From: Paulownia fortunei
Taxonomy: Eukaryota; Streptophyta; Magnoliopsida; Lamiales; Paulowniaceae
Assembly (NCBI GenBank): GCA_019321725.1
Contig: CM033111.1
Span: 9,920,001 to 9,984,000 of the forward strand
Length of the DNA: 64,000 bases
Direction: 5' to 3'
The notes beneath the pieces are model-generated. The model was not told the DNA's origin and did not search any database. It was given only the letters and a program-made list of their open reading frames with translations. The translations under genes and the position numbers were made by a program. Shown in pieces: positions 48,001 through 63,000 of the stretch (the stretch's first letter is position 1; each line of letters starts with the position of its first letter).

Positions 48001-51000
48001 CTAAAAATTCAAATTACAAGTACATACTACGTGGTTCCAACACAAAAATTACTAAACATAGAGAGTGCTAACTGAAAGAAGATTCTCGAGCACTTGTAAA
48101 GTAAAACTGGGTCCTCCTACCTTCTTCCACTTTTTTTGCAGTTATGTATTGTAGGCACTCAAGGCAGTTAATCAGCCATATGAGGACTGAAGGGTCACTG
48201 ACATTGACTATATATTCTTCTTTGGGCAGAATGACACATGGCTTATGCCTTGCAGCCTAACGGATAAATTTATTAGATACTCTAATTCATTTGTTTAGCT
48301 GTCTGGATTAAAGTTGCGATCAAAGTTGTAATTTTGCATGACAAACTAAAACAAAATCCACACTTACAATCTTCAATTAATTAACTACTCTCTACCTCTC
48401 TCGCAAAGGCATGATTAGCCATGTCTAAATTATGATCATATCTCTGAAATCAACTCTAAACTCTTTCAACTATCATTGTTTTTGCAAAAGGAAGAGATTT
48501 TATCCACAGGGTATGGCTTGGAAGGGATGGACTGCGATAAATGCTTAAAGTCTTTGATGACGCAAGGGTTAACCGCACCTCTCTGTTTTTCACCAAGTCA
48601 AGGAATCTACAAAGCTTCTACTGGTGCATTAAGGTCCTACAATGGAGGCTCTTTCTTAGAAGTGGAATTTTATGGAAGACACAGGAGACTTGTCATCAGC
48701 ATCCTTGAAGAAAATAATTACTTAAGTTGTGTGGATTTCAGTTATGTTTTGTGTTTCAACTTTCTGAAAGGTGATCTGAATTTGGCAGGGCAGCTTACTC
48801 GTGGCAGAGCCAGATTTTGAATAGAAAAGGAGAGTAGTTCAAGGCTTTATTCAAGGGAGGATCATTGCAACTATGGCGACAGAAGGCGGCAAGCAGATTT
48901 CAATTCTGGGAAGGTTTTTACAAGGCTTAATTCAAGGGAGCATCATTATACCTTTGGTAACGTGATTGGCAAGCAGATTCAAAATCTGCAAAGGTTTTTT
49001 CAGGACTAAAATCAGGGGAGGATGGGTATAAATATGGCAGAATTAGATGGAAATCAGACTTGAATACATATTAAAAATTCCAGGTTTGATTTTTGGATTT
49101 ATAACAAGAGAATAAAATCTGGAAATTCAATGCCTCGTTCAGACATGCAGTCCTTTTCCAAGCCCATTTTCAAGAAGCCCATGTATTGTAAAATTCTTTT
49201 TTCCAATTCTGACAAATTCCCAGGCCACCAGTCTGCACCCAAGTCAATCCTAAAGCCCCATATACCTAAAAACAGGCCTGCATTGCCAGCTAAACGAAAG
49301 TTTGTCTCCTTCATCTTCAAACCAACTTCCAGACGCACCCCCAGCCTGGAGGACAACTTGGTTTGGAAAGCTAAAAAGCGAATTTTTCCAGCGGACACCA
49401 TTACTGGACAGTCTCTAGGCAGTCAACTGTTGAGTTGCCTAATGAATATCTGGACAATCATTGTAGCTACAATCAGAATGTTCGAGGTGAATTTGGATCT
49501 CTAGTATTCACTTTGAAGACTGATGGAAAATATATGTAATCACATATTGCATATCATCACGCATATAAACACATAAATCGAGTAGGAGAGTGAGATGTAC
49601 CAATAAGCAACGGAATTGTAGATCCACGTATCCAACATTAAGCTCGCCCACCAGTCTTGCTTTAATCGAATCATGAACATACCTTTACTTGCAGGTGGTA
49701 AATAACTATTAGAATTATTCACGCCTTTAAACACCTCAGAATCTTGGATTTCTATGGTGATGCACCAAGGAAAGACGTAGATAGAAATTGTGTATAGTGA
49801 AAAATATTAGGAGATAATCGGGAGAAACATTCATTCGTTTATTCCATTAGGGTAGGGATATGATATATATATAAGAATATATTTCTTTCTATACAAGGAA
49901 GAATTCTAGTCCAATTAGAAAATTAAATCTTACTCTAATTATGGAATTGAAGTTCATATCACATATGAATGTCAATTAGGTCAAGGGTCTTAAACCCGAC
50001 CTAATTTCCAACATCTCACACTCGCACATATTTTGACTCAATCTCCTCGAATCTCATCATCGTACAATTTCTCATCTCACGTCATTTCCTTCATATAGGA
50101 AATGGAGTGTGAGAAAACGAGAAATAGTAAGGAAAGTTATATTAAGTTATCACCAAACTAGTATAACCCTACTACTCAATAACTAGCTTTGTACCTAAAC
50201 CAAGTGGTCACACCCAATCAAATATCTCTATATCCCTCAATAAAAATAAGTTGCGCATGCATGATTCTCTCAAATATATATCTATATTCATTACTAGTCA
50301 AAAATAATTCGACACAATGGCCTGGGCTATGAACCATAAAACATAAGTACGCTACCAACTTAATTCTTCCTCAGCCTCTCATGCCAAGCAGCTTGGTTTT
50401 GACAGCTTTCATAGATATGCTCCGATAGACCGAATCATCCTTTGGCTATTAGATACATACTAAAATAGCATCATCAAGCTTACACTTCGTGACATGATCC
50501 AGAATCCCAAAAGGTACAAGAAATAACATGGGCTCACACAGTTACTAAGAGGGACCCATTCAATCACTTCCTACAGAAGGTCGTCTCAAAGCACATGTAG
50601 TATGAATACACGCTATAATGAAGCTCCCACTCAATTTGGGCATGTCATGCTCTAAAAAACATATAAACCTAAGTTCAGTCACTATCTAAGTGCCTAACTT
50701 GCGCACTAGAAGACAATCACTTTCCAAATCGCCATCTAGTAGCTCGCACGTTTAGCTACAAACATGCTTGTTATGAAGTTTAAACATACTTAATAATCAA
50801 TCAAATCTGATCTCATCTTAGTCTCACCTTTTGGTTATGCATATTAACCTTCCTTGCTACCCCAAGCACGAAGGCGATCATTTGGAAACATCAATTATAC
50901 GACACAATCTTTAAGTCTCATCCAACTCACTATCACAGCGCCACGACGATTGCCCGTATGAGAAGGCCAATTAAAGCCTAGTGACAACTCACAAATTTAG

Positions 51001-54000
51001 TACGAACCATATAATGAGAACACAATACAACGAGAACACACAGATATGTCTTATTAATTATTAAATATTCTCACAAACCACAAAAAACAAAGTGTACATA
51101 ATACCATACTATTCACATACCTTTGGAGCATATCTCCATAAAAGGCTCAATAAAAAAGATAAGCACACTGCTCAAAGAAATATGCATGAGAACAATTTAA
51201 TTATGCGCAATACTCTCATTAGGTGAAGCAAATATCTGATATAACTATGTTTGGTCCTCCAACAATACTCGACACCCAAAGCATACATCATAATAGCTTT
51301 ACTATCACAATGGTAAACAATAGTCTAACAAATGTGCGCACAATGTGCCTCCTTTCAAGATACAATACTTAACTAGATAGCCTCCAATTAATCTCAACTC
51401 TATTGTATTAAGATATCTCAGTATCCACTTGACTGCATTACAATATTTGCGTCAATGATCACTTTAATATCCACTCACCAATAATCTAATTGCCAAACAC
51501 AATACTAGTTGAGTACACACAATGTACATCAAACTTTCTAGAACGCTTGCACAATATTAGCTAGCATTTCTTTTGTTCCATTGTTGTTTTAAGACATTCC
51601 ATTAACTAATAACAAAATGTTGACCATAGAGTGTCAATAGGATTAAAATGATGCATACAAAATACTAGTATCACAATACCAAGTATACATCTCACTTCTC
51701 CTATGTCCATTCTAAATGTAAAGAACAACCACTACTAAGTGGCGTATCTTCATATCTATTCCAACCATCATATTATCGCTCATACAAAACTACATTCTCT
51801 TAATCTTACTCGACCATTGGAAGCCTATCACAATGCACTCGATGAAATCGAAAGCACCACTACTTGAAAGTCAATTGAAGTTATGAATGGAGCTTTTTTT
51901 AGCAGCAACCTTAACACTCTTGCCCCACTTCTTGAATTCATTAGGTGATCCACATAGACATCATCCACTCCTCATTAGTATATATCAACGTCAATCATCT
52001 AAGACAAACCTAGACGAAAGTAGCAACAATTGATAACATATTAGAGAATGGAGGCAATCTCACCACTTAGGGAAAACATCTCAAAAATTTACGCCCTTCT
52101 ATTAGGCGTAAACATTTCGCCCTTAGTTAAGCAACAATCTTTACACTCTTGCTCCACTTCTTGAATTCATTAGGTGATCCACATAGATCTCATCATCCAC
52201 TCCTCATTGATATATGTCAATGTCAATCATCCAAGACAAACCTAGGCGAAAGTAGCAACAATCGATAATATATTAGAAAATGGGGGCAATCTAATTACTT
52301 AGGAAAAACATCTCAAAAGTTGCGCCCTTGTATTAGGCGTAAACATTTCGCTCTTAGTTAAGTTATACGCTTGTCAATCAACCCATCTACTTTGCACTTG
52401 GCCTTTAGAAACCAAATATTTCCAACGGTCTTATACCTAGATGGAGGAATCTACTAGCTCCTAAACTTTGTTCTCAGTCCTTGGGCTCATCTTTTCCTCT
52501 ATAACAACTATCTACTTAAAGCATCAAGTGAAGTCACAAGTTCTAAGTTAACTCATCAACATCCACAAAAGTAGTCGCGAAGGATACCCACCTAATCTCA
52601 TATAGACGGGAACATTTAATGTTCACTCCTTACTTATGGAATTTGAGAGTACTTTTCGAGATATTTCCATTGACTTTGGGTCGCTCCCACTATCCCAGTG
52701 ATTGTTGGATAAGTTTACAATACATCATCCTTGCTAGAAAATGAGCACCTCCTCAAGGATTTTGCAAGTCATATAGTCAAAGATTTCCTTGGACTTCACA
52801 TATGCTAGTAAAATCCTCCATGAAGAAATCTACATTTTTCAATTTAATTTCTATCATTCCTCTATCAAATTGTTCATCACCACAAACTCTTTAATTTAGG
52901 CTTGCTCCCATGTTAAAGTTCATACAAAGTTGGAGAATTCACATGGAGGCACACTTTTCATGATATAGGCTGCAGTTAAGATTGCATTTTCGCAAGTGAG
53001 AAACATATGAATTTACGCCATCATAAATCTAGTCATTTTGAAGTATTTGATTCCTCCTTTACAAGCCTGTTTAGCTTCGAAGTGTTTAAAATCATTATGC
53101 AACTTGCAACTCCGTTTTCCTAACACGTGTCCAAACTAATTAGACATGATATTATTGCTTTTTGTTAGTACATTGAACCTCAATGTTCATCTCCCTATAG
53201 TTCTCTACCTCTATCAAGAATCGATTATAACAAATTAGCGCTTCTGATTGGTGAGATTAAAAATATACTAATTTATAACATGAATAGATAAAGGAAGGAA
53301 AGATAGAATAGGTTGTTTAGTGCCTCACGCTCATAAGTCCACATTCGTTTTACTAGACTAACTTTAGAGGATAAGTGGCCCTCTTATTTTTCCAACAGCT
53401 TTTCCCACTAGAAAAGTTTGTATAGAGAGAGGTTAACCTTAGTGAGTAAGCTAATAAAGCTTTCTCTAGTTCGCATAGTCATCCTCCTAATATCGTATGC
53501 CATGATATAATAATATCAATAAAAGAAGTATAAGAAACACTATCTTAAGTCAATCGCATCACAAAGAAGAATAACCTATATCGTAAAGGTCTCTTATATG
53601 AAAGATGGACTAATTAATCAACTAACTTCTTACAAGTGCAATCTCTTCAATTTAGATTATATTGAATCTAGTACCTTTTGCACATCTCTAATGAGTAGAT
53701 CACACCATGTTGAACTTGAAAAATAGCTTATTCTTTTGCTGAGCTTGAAGGGGCACTGCAATCTCAAAATACCTCCTCTTATGTGCTATTTTTAACAAAT
53801 ATAACTGCACAACACTCAATCGTAGTCTTGCTCAATCTCCAATCTCATACTATGTTTTACCAACATCTTTTATCCATTTAAGAAGAGAATTGGGAACATT
53901 AGCAAACAGAAGAATAAGAGAGCTTCAAGTAATCAAACTTCATCCTAGTACAATTACGAGCGAAGTGATTAATCTCATAACAATCATGGCACTAGGCACT

Positions 54001-57000
54001 TGTTTTGTTTGATCAATCTGTGCTTCGAGTTTAAATTGACTTTAAATATAAAGTTAATGAGTTGGTCTAATACTTCTAAATTAATTGCGCAAAACTTAGG
54101 TACCGATCTAATATTCTAATCCAAGTAAATTCTTTATTATTTCTTCATACCCAACAAAATAAAAAATTTCACAACTCAATCTAGTAATCATCTCCCACTA
54201 AGTTAAAAGCATAATAAAGGTTTACTAATCCTAAATAAATAAAAACTTGTCATATATTTATGCATGCAACTATACAATATGCAAAGAAAGAATTAGCCCA
54301 ATTAGAGGACACATTAGCATACAATGCATCATGTTGAGATAATTCGGCCCATTGTGGTAAAACAAAAAATATCCCAGTAAAATCGATGATACACGGCCTC
54401 CCAAAAATTAGCCTAAGAAATACATGCTTTGAAAATAATAAAAAATTACATTAACATTTATTCAAGGTTTACTACATCATTCTAATAAAAAAAAAAATTA
54501 AGGATGCCGAATTACCATCATCGCCACAAAATAATAAAAAAAAAAAAAAAAAACACTCAATCTATATGAGCACCCAAATGTCAAGTTAATTCTCTAAAGG
54601 ATCAAAGAATACAATTTAAATTAATAAACATTAGAACTGATAAAAATATCACCAAAATCGGTCATTATTTGGCAATGGCAGACTTTATATGCTGGAGAAG
54701 CACGTGTAAACAAAACTCATACCACAAAATATCCTTTTTTTTGTTTATATAAAAAAAAAATAATTGGTTATGAATATATGACTACAATTAATTAAGATTA
54801 ATCATCTATGGTCTAGTGGTAGAATAAAACCTCACCACTGTATAACCCCAGGTTGAGTTCCCACACACTCACCTATCATTTTTTTTTCAATAGTAAAGTG
54901 TGCGGCCAAACGCGCCTTTACGGTTAGGTTCAACAGCCACACGCGAACTAAATAGGTGCCAACAGGGCACCAACTTGCCATGTTGGCCACGTCAGCAAAG
55001 TCCAGGGTCTTCTCTGGCATTGGCTGGCCAAATTTCAGCGACTACGATTTTTCGGTGAATTTTTTTATTTTTCACCCCAAAATTTAAAAAAATCATATCT
55101 TGCTCATTTTAAGTCCATTTTAAATAGATTTATTAAATCTTTCGAACCTCTTTTCATACTCCACAACATGACATAAAAAATTTTCAACAAAAATAGATTC
55201 TATTTTGAGGCCAAAGGAAATGGATCTCAAACTAAAATAGATTTTCTCCCAAACCACCCCCGAGTTTTTCACCATATAGAGATCTGCTTTGAAGACTTCT
55301 AAAGGTTTAATTCATTTAGAAGATCAAGATATCACGGTGTCAAATCCTAAGTTAGTTTCATTGGAGCTTATTTTCTGAGGAAAAATTTGTATTCTAATTC
55401 CACCTAGAATAAATTAGAAAATTCAAGCATAAATTTTGTCTGCCGCAAACTTGATATATGTAGACAACGTTTACCAGAGAATTCATAGGGAGTTGAGTTT
55501 TAGTTCTAGGAAAGAAGAATCGAGAGAAATCATGGCTGCTGGGATAAACACTTGAATTCCCCCAAGACTGGGATTCAGAGCCAAATTTTGACTTGTGTTT
55601 GAATTTGTTGAGAAGAATGGTGATGAATTGTTACTTGACAAAAGTTGGGTTCACCAAGCATTGCTCGAGCTGAAATTTCTCTGTGCGCCAGGTTAAGGAG
55701 CTAAGAAAGTTTGGCAAAAGCAATGACTTACAATGAACAGAGTGACTTAGAAGGTCTTCGACTTTGATGCAGAGAATGGTGTTGGATGACCTGAACAATG
55801 ATCGATTTAGAGCTCATTGTGCTCCCCTTCTGTTCCTTCTAATGCTCCTTTTCTTGTATCTTCTTCTCATGGCATTGTCAATACAGCCACGAGCACTTGT
55901 CAAGGTTCCAACATTCATAGAAAGCCAATTATGACTCATTACAACAGTGTTATAAGGAGTTGGATATGTTACTTATTTAATGCAACTGCTGAAGATGAAG
56001 GGGATAAGAGTAGCAACCAGACTAGCAATTCCATCTTGGATAAATTAGGTCTGATGCGGTCAAATGTCATATTGCAGCCAAAGCACCTAATTCGAATGAT
56101 GTGCGTAGGAGACTTAAAGTTTCACCATCTTTAAAACTGTGCAAAGGCCTTAGATTCTATACTGAAAGTTATAGCATATCACGTCTAGCATATGCTTTTT
56201 AAAACCAAGTTTTCATGTGAGCCAAGCAGGGTATGGTCTTTACTAAGGTGTTATTTATCTACAGGACTTTAGATGTCAAACAAAAGGATGTGGAATCTGT
56301 GAGGACAACCAGAAAAGTAGCATGTCTATCTTTTCATTACTATCACCACCTTAAAAGAATGCATATAATAGAATTTCTTGAGCACAACAGTGTTTTTTAT
56401 TAAGCTGTATAAATTAATTCCTTCATCAGATTAGAAGCAGCAATATACTATGAAACTTTTTCTTTAATAGTTTGAAAGTATGTAAACTAGAAACTCCAAG
56501 AAAAAAGGTCCCACACAAAGCTAGGTTCTGCAGCTAGTACATATGTAAACTAGAGACTTACACTTAAAATCTTTTGAATTTGATGTAGTGCGTATGAATT
56601 TTAAAAATATGCTATCTTCTGCATAAGAATATTGCAATAGTAAAAGACTATGTTTAGTCTCCTGTTGTAATACGGTAATAGAAAGAGCTGAAAAGTTATA
56701 GAATCCAAATTCACTATGTCTGATCTGAGGCTTAGCATAACTTCAAGCTTGCCTGGTGGTAGTTTATTTTGGTTAGGGGTGGTTGTTGATAAGAGTTGGC
56801 TTTCAATTTCCAAGTCGTAGACTATAAAGGATATGTCATAGATTATGCTGCTGCTACTGCTGATTGAAAGATCAATGCAGAACCCCTACCAGTGGCATAG
56901 ATCCTCAGTAAACTGAACCATCAGAGATTGACTCATCATCCTCAACCCTTGGAGATATCTTTCTTTAACTCCTAGCTTGCTTCTTTTGTTTATCGTCTAT

Positions 57001-60000
57001 ACAATTGCTTGAATTAAATCCCTTTGTGCTTTAGCTAGTTTTATTTGTCCGACATATATCAGCCACAGATTCACATATTCCCTTATTTGTAACTGGCTTT
57101 GATAAATTTTTCGTGCTACTATCCCAATAAATATTGAATTTAAGCTTTATATGTGATATCACCTGTATATTAAGAGTTGCACATTCATCGCCAGTTACCA
57201 TACAACTCTTATTAGGACCAACAATTAAGTCCCAAAAGGAAGATATGAAAGCAAAGAGGTCGAGAGAAATGTTGATACTTGACGCTTTATTAGTCTCTAA
57301 GTTTTCATGTGGAAATTGTGCCATAATTAGGATCTATTATAATTAGAATTAGTTTAAGAATTCAGGTAAGTTCACATTCTGTCTAGGCTCTGAGCACTAT
57401 TTCAGTTCTTTTGAAATGTTTCCTTTCGTGTGCCAGGTCAATCACGGCAGTTAAGATATTCTATGTTCTAAATGTTCACATTCATTTTTCTTTAAATTCA
57501 GATAGAACCTCATTACTCTGAAAAGAATATAGACAAAATGAATGAGAAGTAATGACAAGTATGACCTATGGCTACAGCTTCCTTGCATCATCAATAGGAA
57601 AAGCGCACACATTAGCATTTCACAATAAAACACATTGATCCTAACCAGATTTCTAAACATTGACACTAGCATTTCACGATAAAACACATTGATCCCAACC
57701 AAATTTCTAAACATTAACTGGCAGACAAAGAAAAAAGATCGTTGGTACAACAGTTAGCATGGTGCTTAATGGTTTAATTAACAGATTATATGCTTGATTA
57801 CACCTTCAAAGATCATCGAGCATGAAAATAAAAATTTTAGGTGATAACAGAGTATATTTTGTGCATTCTTAAGAAGATTACTCTATTGTAATCAGATATG
57901 GTTTTACTTACCTGCCGTATCAATCATGTCATCCACCATAACTGCAACTTTTCCTTTTACGTCACCAATCAGATTCATTACCTGCAAATGAACAAAAAGT
58001 TGTGGAACCAAGAAATGAAAAACAAATCATAACAAGGATTGAGAAAAGAGTAATGTAGAGAAAGCTTTTCACAATTATCAGAAAACATACTAGATGGATT
58101 AGATTTGTCAGTGAATTTTCAAAATGATTATTGGTGATGTTCACAACATAAATAGTTAAAGTACATTAGAAAGGTGATTTATGCAACCATCAATGGACCC
58201 TTCTAAAGGGCATGATTTTCAGTTTTTCAGTAAATAAAGTCTGATTTCACCATGCTTCTAGTAGCAGCAAAAGGCGTAGCACTTTTTAATGAGTGTATGC
58301 CATGGTGATTAAAGAGAAATTCCCTATTGGTGGTTCAAGTCTGTGACTTAGCCATTGTAATGCATTATGGACATATTTGTGAATGCTTTTTCCTGTTCAA
58401 GAAGTGCTAACTTGTAAACAAAGCAGGAGACGTGCTGAAATTGTAAAATTTGTGCATGTTTGTAAAAGCTGCTAAAAGCTAGAAGTTGTATATGGATGTT
58501 TGCAGATTAAGCTGGTAAATTAGTTGAAGTGGTTTTTGGTTATGTAAATGTTCTAATTATCCTTGAAACCTAAAAAATAATTTATTATGTACATTTATAT
58601 TATGCAATTTAAAAAGTTTGCATTATTTATTAATTTTATAATTATCATATTTTATTTAGTTCTGCTACAAATAAAATAAATTGCTTCTTGTTGTTAGCCT
58701 TTAACTGTTATTTAAATTAGATTAACTAATGACTAATTATTTATCACAATTAAATTAATATTTGTTGGAGGATATAGGCTAATTTTAGTAGGTGTATTAA
58801 TTATATGATTACCTAATTTATTTCTTGATTTCCTGGGATATGATTATATTTTCCTTGATTCTGTTTTGATTGTATATCAGCCTATAAAGGTCAGGCTCCT
58901 CTATATTGTTATGTCAATGAAAAATAATTCCCAATTTCTCCGATATGGTATCAAAGCACTAGGTGCTCTTTCTGGGAAAGAATTATTTTCATCACCTATA
59001 GTGCGAGATGTCAGAAGTTACGTAAATTAGTTGTCAGTCAAAGGAGTCTACAATCTAACAGGTTCCTGGAGACCTACAGAACATTCAAGCTGCGTATAGG
59101 CTGAATGGAACAGACTATTTAAAGTGGTCTCAACTTGTTCGAACCTTTCTGAAAGGAAAAGGCGAACTCAACCATCTTCTAGGAATAAGGCCTAAGGAAG
59201 GAGACCCCAAGTTTGTTGCATGGGACGAAGAAGACTCAATGGTTATGTCGTGGCTTTGGAATGCTATGGTACCTGAGATATGTGATACTGTCATGCTTTT
59301 TACAACTGCTCGAGAGATATGGGAAGCAATCAGGCAAACCTATTCAAAGAAAGATGATGCAGCCCAGGTGTACGAGATCAAAGTGAAGCTAGCAGCTATG
59401 AAACAAGGGAATAAAACCGTAACAGAATATGCTAACACTCTAAAAAATTTGTGGTACGAGTTGGACTATTAGCAAGTTCTCGAGATGAAAAAAATGAGGA
59501 TGTTGCCTTATTGAAGGCTTTCATAGAAAAGGACCGAATATATGATTTCTTAACAGGTCTCAATCCAGAATTTGATAGTGTGAGTCCAAATTTTAAGGAA
59601 AGGGTTGTCCTCTCTAAATGAAGCAATTGCAACTATTTGCGAAGAAAGCAGGAGAAGAGTCATGTTGGATTTGCAACCACTGGGAGGATCGACACTACTT
59701 ACAACCGCTTCCAGTAAACAAGCTTCGGAGAAGACTTCATTGGCTACCACAGATAACAAGAAGTCTGACACAAAAAAGATGAATAAAGAAAGTTTGAAAT
59801 GCGACTATTGCCACAAACCAGATCATACAATAGAAACCTGCTACAAGTTGCATGGGAGGCCACAAAACGTGAATCAGTCAAATCAGAATTTTAGAAGAAG
59901 AGGCTGGCACCAAAAGGGACAAGCCCACATTGCACAAATTGGCACCAATAATGCTAGTCATCAACTGAATTCTAGCAACAGAGAGTTTAATAAAGAAGAC

Positions 60001-63000
60001 CTTGATCGCCTTCGATCCCTTCTAGATTTACTCGAAAAAAGTTCAGGTGTCTGTTCAATGGCACTTTTGGGTATGTGTTCTGGTTCTCATGCTTTTAGTG
60101 TCTCAAATGATGTTCAAGTCTACCCTCATTTCTGGATTGTTGATTCTGGAGCAACCGACCACATGACCAATTCATCCCTTTTTTTTTTCTTCTTACAGAC
60201 CATGCGCTAGTAATATAAAGATTACTATAACAGATGGGAATTTAGTCACAATTACAAGTCTGGGGGACATATGCTTAGGGCCTTCTTTGTTCTAAAAAAT
60301 GTCCTCCATGTGCCTAAATTGACAACCAATCTTATATCTGTCAAACAAATCACTAAGGATATGAACTGCAATCTCATTTTCTCAAACAATTCATGTGTGT
60401 TTCAGGACCGAGTTTCGGGGAAGACGATTGGGCATGCTGAAGAAAAGGATGGCCTCTACTATCTCGAGCTTGTGAATGGAAAAGTAAATATTGGAGTTGG
60501 TTTCATCTATTCTTCTATCAGATTCCTCCACAAATAAAGATAAAATTTTCCAACATCATTTACAGCTTGGTCATCATTCCTTTAGAACTCTCAGTCTTAT
60601 GTTTCCTTCTTTGTTTAAAAATGTTGATTTGAAACAACTTCATTGTGATATTTGTGAATTAGCCAAACACAAACGTGTTTCTTTTACTTTGAGCAATAAT
60701 AAATCATTGGTTCCTTTTTATTTAATACACAATGATGTTTGGGGTCTCTCACGAGTTGCTAATCATTCTGGGGCACGTTGGTTTGTCATTTTTATAGATG
60801 ATTGTATGTGGGTCACTTGGACTTTTCTCATTAAGCAAAAATCTGATGTAGCCAATATCTTCCCAATTTTTCACAACATAATAAAATCACAATTTGGGGT
60901 GAAAATTAAAAGGGTGAAGATAGACAATGGGAGAGAGTATTTGAATCAAATTTTATCACCATATCTCAACCAAGAGGGAATAGTTCATGAATCCTCATGC
61001 ACTAACACACCCCAACAAAACAGTGTGGCTGAAAGAAAAAAATGGACATCTTCTCGAAACTACCCGTGCTCTTCTTTTCCAAAGACAAGTTCTAAAATAT
61101 TTTTGAGGGGAAGCCGTTCTTACAGCCACATATCTTATCAACCAGTTACTCACTAAAGTCTTAGATTTTAAAAGTCCCTAGAAAACGTCATTTTTCAGAT
61201 TTCCTTATCCCAAACAAGTTACCTCCTCGAGTATTTGGGTGCGTTGTCTTTGCTCATATTCATGCTCACAATCAAAGCAAATTTGATCCCCGAGCATTAA
61301 GATGTATGTTTATAGGGTACTCTTCAACAAAAAAAGGCTACAAATGTTATCATCAGCCTACTCGAAAAACATACATTTCAACTGATGTCACATTTGTTGA
61401 GCATGAGAGTTTCTTTCATCATCCTTCTCCTTAGGAGGAGACAACAAGTGATGAAAAGGATGATGTTGATGTTCTCAATTTTATGCCCGAATTGTCGCTA
61501 TCATCATTGAGTCCAAGTCCTACAACCATTCCTACATCAACTTCACTTCCAAAATCAGATCCCAATTTTGTTCTTCCCTCACTTCAAGATCCAGTTGTAA
61601 TATCTCCTGAACCTCAACCAAAATCATCTCCTAAAACTCCATTACCATCACCTAATCCAGTAATCGTTAAACCATTTCAGGTATATTCAAGAAAGAACAG
61701 ATGTAAGACTAATCAGATGCAGGCCCAAAAGTTAGAACCTATGCTCAGGAAAGAAACCACTCAAGAGAAAGATACAGCTGAGGTAAACAATCCTACTCTT
61801 ATCTTTGATACAAGTGAGTTAGAACTACCTATTGTTGTTTGTAAAGGTACCCGGAGTTGTACACAACACCCACGCTCTCATTTTATCTCCTTTGAAAAAT
61901 TATTTCCCTCACATAAAGCATTCCTTACTCACCTAAACTCAACAACTATTCCTAAAACATTATCTACGGCATTAAATAGCAAAGAATGGAAACAGGCTAT
62001 GAAAGTTGAAATGGACGCACTTATTAGGAGATGATTGAATTGCTAAACGGAAGAAGGCCAGTGGGATGCAAATGGATGTTTTCTGTAAAATATAATGCAG
62101 ATGGATCTCTTGAGAGGTATAAGGCAAGGCTAGTAGCGAAAGGTTATACTCAGACCTTCGATGTTGACTATCAAGAAATTAACTCCCAAAGAAAAACCTA
62201 CCTAATAACAACCCACATGCTTCCTTTCCTCCCTACTGCCCACCTCCATTCTTTCACACCCATACTCCTCTAATGATGGAAGTACAGACAAATGTCGCTC
62301 ATATCTACTTGACAGTAGGATTTCATCACTTTTACAATCTTCTTTTTCTTCCAAATTGTTTCCTATTCATTTTGTTATTGTTTAATTCCCAAAATTTACA
62401 TTCTGCTTGCCTCTATTGGAATTTTTTCCTGTCCAGCTAAGACTCCAAAGGAAAACTACATTATGGGTTGAAGGCACAAGGCAGAACAGATTAAGGACAC
62501 ATTTGCAAACACTTGTGCTTTTGAAGAAGTGCTAACTTCAACTAAAAGCTGAAGAAGTGCTGAAAGTGTAAAAGTTGTGCATGTTTGCGAAAACTGTTGA
62601 AAAGTACTAGAGTCTTTAATGTTTGACAATAAGCTGGTAAAGAGGTAAAGTAGTTGAAATGGTTTTTGGTTGTGTAAATGTCCAACAGAAGGTCAACATA
62701 TATGGTTGAGGGTCCTAATGCTGACTAGAGCGATATCCTAAACCATGTAAGAGACTAGAACTGATGGCATTTCTTAAGAATAACTAAATATAGTTGTTCG
62801 CATCTCACCTCTTCCTTACAATTATCCTCTGCATTCCAATTAGATTCACACCTACCATTCTCTAAAAAGCTTGCTTACCTTGTCTTGAATTTTTTGATAA
62901 TGATGAGAAAATCACATTTTAGGTTTTGACACCATGAATGGTCAGTATCACTGGAAGACTATGACCACTGGTCACATTAAAACGACAAAATTTCAGGGCA

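Larger units (their letters stand above)
49521..54300 (-). mobile_element. degenerate copia element with 3' LTR
   Basis: On the - strand: a gag zinc knuckle [14 protein letters not shown] (C-x2-C-x4-H-x4-C) at 53991-53950, a RNase H fragment [11 protein letters not shown] at about 51450-51405, a purine-rich tract ending GAGTGTGAGA, then an LTR at 50013-49521. Almost no open frame survives. The 5' LTR was not found and the upper boundary is a guess. Confidence 0.65.
58763..62190 (+). mobile_element. Ty1-copia element truncated in RT
   Basis: Short LTR 58763-58945, PBS TGGTATCAAAGC (58946-58957, initiator tRNA-Met complement), gag, protease, integrase and only the start of RT. It stops being recognisable after VDYQE at about 62180: no RT catalytic site, RNase H, PPT or 3' LTR. 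It sits in the PRS intron opposite to the gene's direction and its frames carry several stops. Confidence 0.88.

Noticed and set aside
49099..49504. Overlapping frames of about 100 and 124 codons on opposite strands
   Set aside because: They overlap each other, match no family I know, and lie in a transposon-rich intron.
54809..54861. A functional tRNA-Gly gene
   Set aside because: B box has a substitution, the acceptor stem does not pair and the anticodon loop is altered.
55281..55290. CTTTGAAGAC at 55285-55294 as the far target duplication of the - strand copia (same bases before 49521)
   Set aside because: No LTR end lies next to it, so the match is probably chance.
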